Below are positions 35,495 to 43,473 of a DNA stretch of 45,313 nucleotides, piece by piece; position 1 is the stretch's first letter, and the number at the start of each line of letters is the position of its first letter. Source of the stretch: Fidelibacterota bacterium (GTDB lineage Bacteria > Fidelibacterota > Marinisomatia > SCGC-AAA003-L08 > D37C17); NCBI GenBank assembly GCA_002717625.1, contig PBEF01000019.1, forward strand, positions 1 through 45,313, written 5' to 3'. Under the pieces are notes generated by a model that was not told where the DNA came from, did not search any database, and saw only the letters and a list, made by a program, of their open reading frames with translations. The position numbers and the translations under genes were made by a program.

Positions 35495-38460
35495 CCTTTA
35501 ACTGTTGATTGAGTAATTCGTAAAGATTGTAATCCTGGATCACTAATATTTATTCTTAATCCAAAACCTTTATTGTAACCAATAGGAACCATAAAAAATT
35601 CAAAATTCCAACAATGCAATGAACGTTTAAGTTGTAACTTATAATATTCCATATTCATATCTTCTAAATTTAAATACATTCTGTTTTCCAACTTCCAATT
35701 TTCAGATAATCTAATACTAGATCGTAAATCTAAATTAGTATAAGTTACATCCCACTTATCTTGTAAGGTATAGCTAGCTGTTAAACTAATATTAAATTGG
35801 GCATCCCATATATCATTATTTTGACTATTATAACTAGATAATGAATCTGTTTCTGAAAGTGTAGATTCTCCAGATAATTTATGTCCAAATTGTCTAGAAA
35901 TACTTGTTGTTAATGATTTAAGTTCTAAAGATCTTCCTTTAAAAATATTTCTCACATCATGTTGCATATTAATTCGCAAATATTCACTTCCATCTTTATT
36001 CTTTAAACTAATTTTTGAAAATAAATCTCCAAATGTTTGCTTTTCAAAATCATAAGAAGTATTAAAGTTCAATCCTAAAATACTACGTTTAATATACTCA
36101 TTATTAGAGTTTAATATTTTAACTTGAAATAAATTTCTTAATGCAAATCTAGCTGTTGATGATGAATTAAAATTCACATTTACTCTATGATTATCAAAAT
36201 CTTCAATATGACCCTTAATTATATTTGATTTTGGATTATACAAAAAGCTTAATGAAGGAGTCATTGTATGATGAATAGCAGATAATTTTTTCATATTTAC
36301 AGGTAATAAACCAAATATTACAGTTTCTAAATCTAATGATAAATTATAGTCTAATGATCTTGCCTGAATATTAGTTAAGTCATTATCAATTGCCCATTTT
36401 TCATTAAAATTTAGATTTGGAGTAAGATTAAAAAAGAATAAATTAATTGGGAGGGCTAATTTTACAGCTTGTTGTAAACCAGGGCTAGTAATATCAATTA
36501 AATCATCATCTAACCAATCTGTTCCATCTGAATTAGAAATTTTAGAAAAAGATTTATATTTATTTAAAAATGATATATCATATGACAATGACATATTATG
36601 ATACCATTTATCACCCTTACCAAATAATTTTGATTTACGATAATCATATTTTATTTCAGGATAATATTGATGTTTATAACTATATACTTGATCTGCATTA
36701 TTTGGGGTTGGAATATTTAGATTCCTATTAGCTGATGCACCTATAGATAACGAACCATATAAACTGTTTTTTGAATAAAATAGCTGTGAATCTTCTTTTT
36801 GTTGTGATAAATAAGCATCATAATTATTCTCAATATTATTAATATCATTAACACTATAATAGCTATGATAATTATAATTGATTCTAATATATTGCATAGT
36901 ATCAAAATCTTGATTGTGATGAAAATGAATAGAATAATCTTCTGAGCTTTTTGATTTATCTCCCAAATCTGTAAAATCATTGCTTGAACTTAATTCCCTA
37001 TTATAGTTTTTTAATTTCAAACCGCCAGAAATTTTATAATTATACCATTTTGGACCATATAATTTTTTATAATTAATAATAGTCTCCATTCTAAATTTAC
37101 TTTTATCATAAAAATCAATATAAGTTAAAAAATCATAATAATCATTAGGTGCATAATAATATCCAAAATCTTGAATCCATGTACCATGCTTGCGACTGTG
37201 ACCAAATGAAGGCATAATAAAACCACTCTTACTTTCTCTATTAGAATTAGGTAAAATGGTTAACGGTAAACTAAGCGCAGGAAAATCTTGTATATAAAGA
37301 ATCATAGGACGACCTATAATTTGTTCCTTGCTATTAATAATTTTCATTTTTTGACTTCCAAAATGATAATGAGGCTCTTCTAAATCACACGAAGTAAACA
37401 TAGCATTATTAATGTATACATTATCATCCTTATCTGTTAAAAAATCATCCCCTCTAAAAACACCCAGATCAATTTGATTATATCCATCTTCTATATTACC
37501 CGTTTCTGTTTCTAAATCAAATATCATATAATTTCCATACGTTGGTGATTCTGATCCTGATGAAACTGAAGGCAATATAGAATCCATCAATTTACTTTCA
37601 ACAAGATTTAAATCTAAATCAGCTTCAATTTCTCCTCCTGTTAATATAGTCTGACCATATATAACTTTAGCATTATTAGTTAAAATGGTCTTCTCTGATT
37701 TTAAATTATAATTAATATGATTAGCAGTATATAATATAGGGTAAGATATATTATGGTTTTCTTGATCTGGAACAAATTCACCTATTACTCCACCTAAGAC
37801 TTCCATAATATTAATATTATTATTAATAAAATAAATTAACATAGAGTCCCCTGAAACTTCATTAATGCCTTTAATAATATCATTTTTTAATATATTAAAA
37901 TTTGCAGAAGCCATACCTGAAATCTCAATAAAATCAATTTGTTCATTTATATCAAAATTAATAAATATAGACTGCCCTCTCATTTCATCTTGAAATACTT
38001 TTTTTTCACCATCTTTATCCCAATATTGTTTGCTATATATAATTGCATTTGATTTAATATTTAATCGTTTTAAAAGATTATTTTGATATTCTATGAATAA
38101 GGTATCACCATAAATTGTTCTAATTGAATCCCTTAATATAACATTCCCTATTGCGTAATAAGTATCATCTTCATATTTATGAATAATCAATTTATCACAT
38201 TCTAAAGAATCACTTTCTTCATACATTCGTACACTCCCTGATAAAATAACTTTATTAGAATCGGGAATTTGTTTAGCTAAATCGGCATATAATATTCTAT
38301 TATTATCTTGAATTTGCACATTATCCTTAAATAAATTCATAGATATATTATTATCTTTCATGCTTTCAACACTATTAGCAGAAAATTTAAGCTTATTTTG
38401 AGTAAACAAAACAGATGATAAAATGCAGCAAAATATTTGAAGTAAAAATATCCTTTTCAT
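35485..38460 (-). CDS. lptD: LptD/OstA-like outer-membrane LPS assembly protein
   Basis: 991 residues from the ATG at 38460, where MKRIFLLQIFCCILSSVLFTQ is a signal peptide; 25 extra codons upstream are open but would bury it. The first 300 residues form OstA/LptA jelly-roll repeats (FKDNVQIQDNNRILYADLA, SGSVRMYEESDSLECDKL, GNVILRDSIRTIYGD). The barrel follows, with IYIQDFPALSLPLTILPNSN and the ESKSGFIMPSFG region conserved in LptD. No cysteine pair of the E. coli type is obvious. It would place LPS in the outer leaflet. The divergence from E. coli LptD is large; the FCB versions have this size and order. Confidence 0.88.
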   Translation of the reverse strand: MKRIFLLQIFCCILSSVLFTQNKLKFSANSVESMKDNNISMNLFKDNVQIQDNNRILYADLAKQIPDSNKVILSGSVRMYEESDSLECDKLIIHKYEDDTYYAIGNVILRDSIRTIYGDTLFIEYQNNLLKRLNIKSNAIIYSKQYWDKDGEKKVFQDEMRGQSIFINFDINEQIDFIEISGMASANFNILKNDIIKGINEVSGDSMLIYFINNNINIMEVLGGVIGEFVPDQENHNISYPILYTANHINYNLKSEKTILTNNAKVIYGQTILTGGEIEADLDLNLVESKLMDSILPSVSSGSESPTYGNYMIFDLETETGNIEDGYNQIDLGVFRGDDFLTDKDDNVYINNAMFTSCDLEEPHYHFGSQKMKIINSKEQIIGRPMILYIQDFPALSLPLTILPNSNRESKSGFIMPSFGHSRKHGTWIQDFGYYYAPNDYYDFLTYIDFYDKSKFRMETIINYKKLYGPKWYNYKISGGLKLKNYNRELSSSNDFTDLGDKSKSSEDYSIHFHHNQDFDTMQYIRINYNYHSYYSVNDINNIENNYDAYLSQQKEDSQLFYSKNSLYGSLSIGASANRNLNIPTPNNADQVYSYKHQYYPEIKYDYRKSKLFGKGDKWYHNMSLSYDISFLNKYKSFSKISNSDGTDWLDDDLIDITSPGLQQAVKLALPINLFFFNLTPNLNFNEKWAIDNDLTNIQARSLDYNLSLDLETVIFGLLPVNMKKLSAIHHTMTPSLSFLYNPKSNIIKGHIEDFDNHRVNVNFNSSSTARFALRNLFQVKILNSNNEYIKRSILGLNFNTSYDFEKQTFGDLFSKISLKNKDGSEYLRINMQHDVRNIFKGRSLELKSLTTSISRQFGHKLSGESTLSETDSLSSYNSQNNDIWDAQFNISLTASYTLQDKWDVTYTNLDLRSSIRLSENWKLENRMYLNLEDMNMEYYKLQLKRSLHCWNFEFFMVPIGYNKGFGLRINISDPGLQSLRITQSTVKGWS

Positions 38461-38671
38461 TAAGAAATAAACATTATACTTTAGATTAATTATAATAGAT
38501 GTAAAATTGTTTTGTAAATTTACATAATATTTCATTATGATATAAATACTAAGTATTTTTTTATTTACTTAAATAAGTAGTTACATATTGTTATGAATAT
38601 TATCTATACAATTACCATTATAAAGTATAATTTTCAGTAGTCTATTCTAAAAAGGGAGAAAAGGAATAAAA
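38461..38671. promoter_or_regulatory. Divergent promoter region, lptD / C25 peptidase
   Basis: 210 AT-rich bases between divergent starts. A TATAAT at 38626-38631 on the plus strand, 41 nt before the peptidase ATG, is a plausible -10, with no good -35. The peptidase has a GGGAGAAAAGGA ribosome site. Confidence 0.35.
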
Positions 38672-41638
38672 ATGCTAAAAAAATATTTATTTATCATATT
38701 TACTATTACTGCAATATATGGATTAGATAAAATATATACTGATCAATTTGATACATTTAAAATTAAAAATATAGATTCATATACAGTTGAAATTGATATC
38801 TCAATTGGTGAATTAACATTTAATCCAATTAATATTAATGAAACAGATTATGTTACACTTTCTTTAAATAATAGTTATCCTTCAAAAAATATAGGGTCTC
38901 CTAATCTTCCAATGCTAAATAAAATAATTGAAATACCAAGAGGAGGTTCTATAAGAGTAGAAATTATAGAAGATGAAATAGAAATATATAATATTAAAAA
39001 TCACAACATTAATAATTTACTATCTCCAGTACAGCCATCTATACCTAAAAGCGGCCCAATAAGCAACTTTATTATTAATGAAGAACATTATAATTCAGAT
39101 CTATTCAAAAATGAACTTATCAAAATTGATGAAAAAGGTTTAATGCGGGAAGTTAGAATCGCTAATTTAATGATTAGTCCTATTGAATATAATCCAATAG
39201 AAAATAAAATTATACTGCATAAAAATTTAAAATTTAAACTGCATTTTGAAAATGCAAATATGGATTTAACTAATACCAAAAAAATAAAGGGCTATTCACC
39301 CTATTTTGAACCTATTTTTCATAATGCTATTGCTAATTATATGCCACCTGCAAATATAAGAGATGATTTTATAGAAGACGTAGTAAACTATATAATTATT
39401 ACAGATCAATCATTTGCTAATAGTTTACAACCCTTCATTGATTGGAAAACACAAAAAGGGTTTCATGTTGATGTCGCATATACAAATCAAATTGGATCTT
39501 CAGCAAATGCAATAAAAAATTATCTTCAAAATGAATATAATAACCCTAGTATTGCAACACCTACATTCGTATTACTTGTTGGAGATACACCTCAAATTCC
39601 AGCATCATATTCTAGTGGAGGGCATGTATCTGACTTAGACTATTGTGACTATACTAACGATAATCTTCCAGATGTTTTATGTGGTAGATTCTCAGCACAA
39701 AGTGCGATTCATGTTAGCGCTCAAGTAAATAAAACTATAGAATATGAACAATACACTATGCCTGATCCAAGTTTTTTAAGTGAAGTATTAATGATTTCTG
39801 GAGTTGATGCTAGTTTTGCTCCAACATATGGTAATGGTCAAATAAATTATGGGAATAATTACTATTTTAATAGTGATAATGGTATTAATTCAAATACATT
39901 TCTTTATCCTGCATCAGGAAATTCTGCCAATCAAATCTTAAATCTTGCAAATCAAGGAATGTCACTTATTAATTACACTGCACATGGATGGGAAGATGGC
40001 TGGGCAGATCCTGAATTTGATGTTAATGATGCTAATAATATGTCAAATACTAGTCAATACCCAACAATGATTGGAAATTGCTGTTTAACTAATGCATTCG
40101 ATTCTGGGACCTGTTTTGGAGAAGCTTTATTAAGAAAAGCTAATGGTGGAGCAATTGGCTATATAGGTGGTTCAGATGTAACATATTGGGATGAAGATTT
40201 TTGGTGGGGAGTAGGATCTGGGAATATTAGTTCTAATCCATCATATAACAATACAGGAGAGGGCGTATATGATTGTATGTTTCATTTACAAAATGAAGAA
40301 AATTGGGCCGTTGTAAACAGCGCTATGATTATAGCTGGAAATCTTGCTGTTGCACAAGGAAATGGGATGGATGACTATTACTGGGAAATTTATCATTTAA
40401 TGGGAGATCCATCATTATCCACATATCAAGGTATACCTACTATAAACAATGTAAGCCATGATATATTTGTACCTATTGGAACAGAAGCAATTGAAATTCA
40501 AGCAAGCCCTCATTCTTATGTTGGACTATCTCAAAATGGAAATTTAATTAGTAGCGGGACTATTGATGCATCCGGCTTTGTTGTTCTTGTTTTTAATCCT
40601 CTTGATAATGCTGGGACTTTAGATATTACAGTAACAGCACAAAACAAAATTCCTTATTTTTCTGAAATTTTTGTAGCTTCGCCTGATGGAGCATATACAA
40701 CTATTAATTCTGTAGAATTAGATTATGGTAATGATAACTTAATTTCAATTGGTGAAACAATTAACTTAGAGATTGAAGTAGAGAATATTGGTTCAGAAAC
40801 TGCATCAAATATAGAATTATCATTATCTGCTATAGACTCGCCATATATTGAGTTAATAACTAGTAATACAACTATATCTAATTTATCTATTAATCAAACA
40901 GCGATTGCAAACTTAGCTTTTCGTATTTCTCAAAATGCACCATATGGTCATCAGTTTTCTATTAATTTAATAATGACATCTGAAGAAAATACATGGGAAT
41001 CAAATTACTCTTTAACTGTTGAGTCATTAATTGAATCATTTGACAGTGAAACATTTAATGATTTTGCATGGGAATCTTCAGGAAATGCAATGTGGACTAT
41101 CCAAAATGGTCAATTTATTGGAGAATCTACATCAGCTCGATCAGGCTCTATTAGTGAAAATATGATATCAGATCTTGCCATAAATATGGAAATTGTAGAA
41201 GATGGGCAAATTAAATTTGATAAAAAAGTATCTTGTGAAGATGTTGGTTCTCAAACAGGCAATTACTATGATTATTTAGCTTTTTATATTGATGGTATTG
41301 AACAAGCTAAATGGGCAGGAGAAATGAATTGGTCACAACATTCATTTAATGTATCATCAGGAGAACATACATTTCTATGGAGATATACTAAAGATGGAGG
41401 TGTAACATCTGGTGATGATGCTGCCTGGATTGACAATATTATATTCCCTCCTTCTTTTTACTCTGCCATAATGTTAGGAGATATAAATTTAGATGGAGCT
41501 ATTAATATTCAAGATGTTATACTAACAGTAAATATTATTTTATCGTCTCTTGAATATAATCAATCAGCTGATGTGAATGAAGATGGAGTTATTGATGTTT
41601 TAGATATTATTAATATAGTTAGTCTAATTCTTCAATAA
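38672..41638 (+). CDS. Secreted gingipain-like peptidase (family C25) with dockerin-like tail
   Basis: A 988-residue exported protein with a signal peptide (residues 1-17). A propeptide-like region to about 235 contains ASPN-type pairs and SPYFEPIFHNAI. The C25 catalytic domain follows (about 240-600): FVLLVGDTPQIP, the catalytic His in NYTAHGWEDGW (H438) and the nucleophile in IGNCCLTNAF (C471 most likely). Residues of about 600-900 are Ig/CARDB-like, with a jelly-roll near 830. Two dockerin-like repeats (GDINLDGAINIQDV; DVNEDGVIDVLDI) end the protein. It probably degrades proteins outside the cell. The stop shares bases with the next start (TAATG), so the next peptidase is co-transcribed. 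Confidence 0.9.
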   Translation: MLKKYLFIIFTITAIYGLDKIYTDQFDTFKIKNIDSYTVEIDISIGELTFNPININETDYVTLSLNNSYPSKNIGSPNLPMLNKIIEIPRGGSIRVEIIEDEIEIYNIKNHNINNLLSPVQPSIPKSGPISNFIINEEHYNSDLFKNELIKIDEKGLMREVRIANLMISPIEYNPIENKIILHKNLKFKLHFENANMDLTNTKKIKGYSPYFEPIFHNAIANYMPPANIRDDFIEDVVNYIIITDQSFANSLQPFIDWKTQKGFHVDVAYTNQIGSSANAIKNYLQNEYNNPSIATPTFVLLVGDTPQIPASYSSGGHVSDLDYCDYTNDNLPDVLCGRFSAQSAIHVSAQVNKTIEYEQYTMPDPSFLSEVLMISGVDASFAPTYGNGQINYGNNYYFNSDNGINSNTFLYPASGNSANQILNLANQGMSLINYTAHGWEDGWADPEFDVNDANNMSNTSQYPTMIGNCCLTNAFDSGTCFGEALLRKANGGAIGYIGGSDVTYWDEDFWWGVGSGNISSNPSYNNTGEGVYDCMFHLQNEENWAVVNSAMIIAGNLAVAQGNGMDDYYWEIYHLMGDPSLSTYQGIPTINNVSHDIFVPIGTEAIEIQASPHSYVGLSQNGNLISSGTIDASGFVVLVFNPLDNAGTLDITVTAQNKIPYFSEIFVASPDGAYTTINSVELDYGNDNLISIGETINLEIEVENIGSETASNIELSLSAIDSPYIELITSNTTISNLSINQTAIANLAFRISQNAPYGHQFSINLIMTSEENTWESNYSLTVESLIESFDSETFNDFAWESSGNAMWTIQNGQFIGESTSARSGSISENMISDLAINMEIVEDGQIKFDKKVSCEDVGSQTGNYYDYLAFYIDGIEQAKWAGEMNWSQHSFNVSSGEHTFLWRYTKDGGVTSGDDAAWIDNIIFPPSFYSAIMLGDINLDGAINIQDVILTVNIILSSLEYNQSADVNEDGVIDVLDIINIVSLILQ

Positions 41639-43470
41639 TGAAAAAAATATTAATAATACTTTTAATTCTAAATCTAGGTTTAGCACAACAGAGTATTAGC
41701 GGGCTTCCATATAGCATAAAAAATAATTTTAAACAAACATCAGAAAAAATAGTTTTACCTAATTTAGATATTGATCAACTATTATTAGAAGATCAGAAGG
41801 CTTTACCTGCTACTCCTTTTAGATATGGATATATTTTTGAAACCAATATATCCTTAGATAATTCTGGAGAATGGATTCAATTAAATAATGGAGACAGAAT
41901 ATGGAGGCTATCTATTGAAAGCCAGGGAGCATTCGCTATATCGATAGAATACAACCAATTCTTTCTTCCAGAAAATTCAATATTGTTTATATCTAATAAT
42001 GATGGTTCAATGATTAAAGGAGGGTATACTAATAATAATAATCAGCCTGATATGCTATTTGCATCTCCCTTAATAAAAGGAGATATCATGTATTTAGAAT
42101 ATTATGAACCAGCAAATCAATATGGACAAGGAATTATTAATATATCTAGTGTCATCCATGATTATAAAGATATATTAAATTTTTCAAATACTCGTAATTC
42201 AAGAAGCTGTGGAGATAATGTCGTATGTAATAGTGCAAATGGATATGAAAATCAAATTAATGCTACTTCATGGCTTGATATGGGAGGGTATATATGCTCT
42301 GGAGCAATGATTAATAATACCAGCTTTGATTTAACTCCATATTATTGGACTGCATGGCATTGTGTTGAGGGAGATAATCCTAGTACATTTAGATTTTATT
42401 TTAATTATGAAACTAGCTCCTGCAGTGGAAGTTGGGCAAATACAGGCTCCTATGAATATGGAGGAACATTATTATCTGATTCTAATGGGATGGATCCTGA
42501 CTATGCATTAATTTTAATTACAGATAATACAATTTCTAATAATATTTTTTATTCTGGATGGGATAAATCTACGTCAAATCCAACAATCTCATGTGGAGTT
42601 CATCATCCAAATGGGGACCCTAAAAAAATTAATTTTGATAATGATACAGCATATAGTTCAGGTGCCATTAATTGGCAAGGGCAAGGTTCTTCTCCTGCTG
42701 GTTCCCATTGGAGAGTTTATTGGGATGATGGCGGAACATATGGAGGTTCATCTGGCTCTCCTGTTTTTAATAATGAAGGTTTATTAGTCGGTCAATTATC
42801 AGGAGGATCTGGAAATTGTTATTCAGGAGATACAGAAGACTATTATGGAAAATTTTCACGTTCATTTAATGATGTAAGCCAATGGTTAGATCCTATTAAT
42901 AGTGGATTAATGCAAATAGTAGGTACCTATGATGGAACTAATAATACTGATACTGATAATGATGGTGTAGCTCAATCTGAAGATTGGGATGATAATGATC
43001 CATATGTTTGCTCAGATTTAGATAATGATAGTTGCGATGATTGTACAACTGGAAGTTTTAATTTAAATGATGATGGCTGGGATTATGATGGTGATGGTTT
43101 ATGTGATGCTGGAGATATAGATGATGATAATGATGGCTCTATTGATACAGAAGATAGTAATGATAATAATCCATATATATGCTCAGATAATGACTTAGAT
43201 ACATGTGATGATTGCTCAAGTGGATCATACAATACTAATAATGACGGCTTAGATGATGATAATGATGGAATATGTAATCAAGGAGAGTTTATTGCAGGTG
43301 ATGCAAGCATGGATGGTGTTATTAATATATTGGATGTTGTCGTAGTTGTTAGCCATATTATGGGGGTTGATATTTTAAGTGATAATGCGCAAGACGCAGC
43401 CGATATCAATCAAGATAATAATATTAATATTATTGATGTAGTAACTATTGTAAATATCATACTAGGGTAA
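41638..43470 (+). CDS. Secreted S1-type serine peptidase with TSP3-like repeats and dockerin-like tail
   Basis: 610 residues. A short signal peptide (MKKILIILLILNLGLAQ) precedes a propeptide (residues 20-180). The trypsin/lysyl-endopeptidase-like domain has H241 in YYWTAWHC, D288 in DPDYALILI and S372 in GGSSGSPVF. C191, C197, C220 and C242 are likely disulfide partners. Residues of about 435-545 are calcium-binding thrombospondin type 3-like repeats (DTDNDGVAQSEDWDDNDP and DDDNDGSIDTEDSNDNNP). A dockerin-like pair (GDASMDGVINILDV; DINQDNNINIIDV) closes it. It is a tandem paralogue of the gene that follows. Confidence 0.9.
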   Translation: MKKILIILLILNLGLAQQSISGLPYSIKNNFKQTSEKIVLPNLDIDQLLLEDQKALPATPFRYGYIFETNISLDNSGEWIQLNNGDRIWRLSIESQGAFAISIEYNQFFLPENSILFISNNDGSMIKGGYTNNNNQPDMLFASPLIKGDIMYLEYYEPANQYGQGIINISSVIHDYKDILNFSNTRNSRSCGDNVVCNSANGYENQINATSWLDMGGYICSGAMINNTSFDLTPYYWTAWHCVEGDNPSTFRFYFNYETSSCSGSWANTGSYEYGGTLLSDSNGMDPDYALILITDNTISNNIFYSGWDKSTSNPTISCGVHHPNGDPKKINFDNDTAYSSGAINWQGQGSSPAGSHWRVYWDDGGTYGGSSGSPVFNNEGLLVGQLSGGSGNCYSGDTEDYYGKFSRSFNDVSQWLDPINSGLMQIVGTYDGTNNTDTDNDGVAQSEDWDDNDPYVCSDLDNDSCDDCTTGSFNLNDDGWDYDGDGLCDAGDIDDDNDGSIDTEDSNDNNPYICSDNDLDTCDDCSSGSYNTNNDGLDDDNDGICNQGEFIAGDASMDGVINILDVVVVVSHIMGVDILSDNAQDAADINQDNNINIIDVVTIVNIILG

Positions 43471-43473
43471 AAA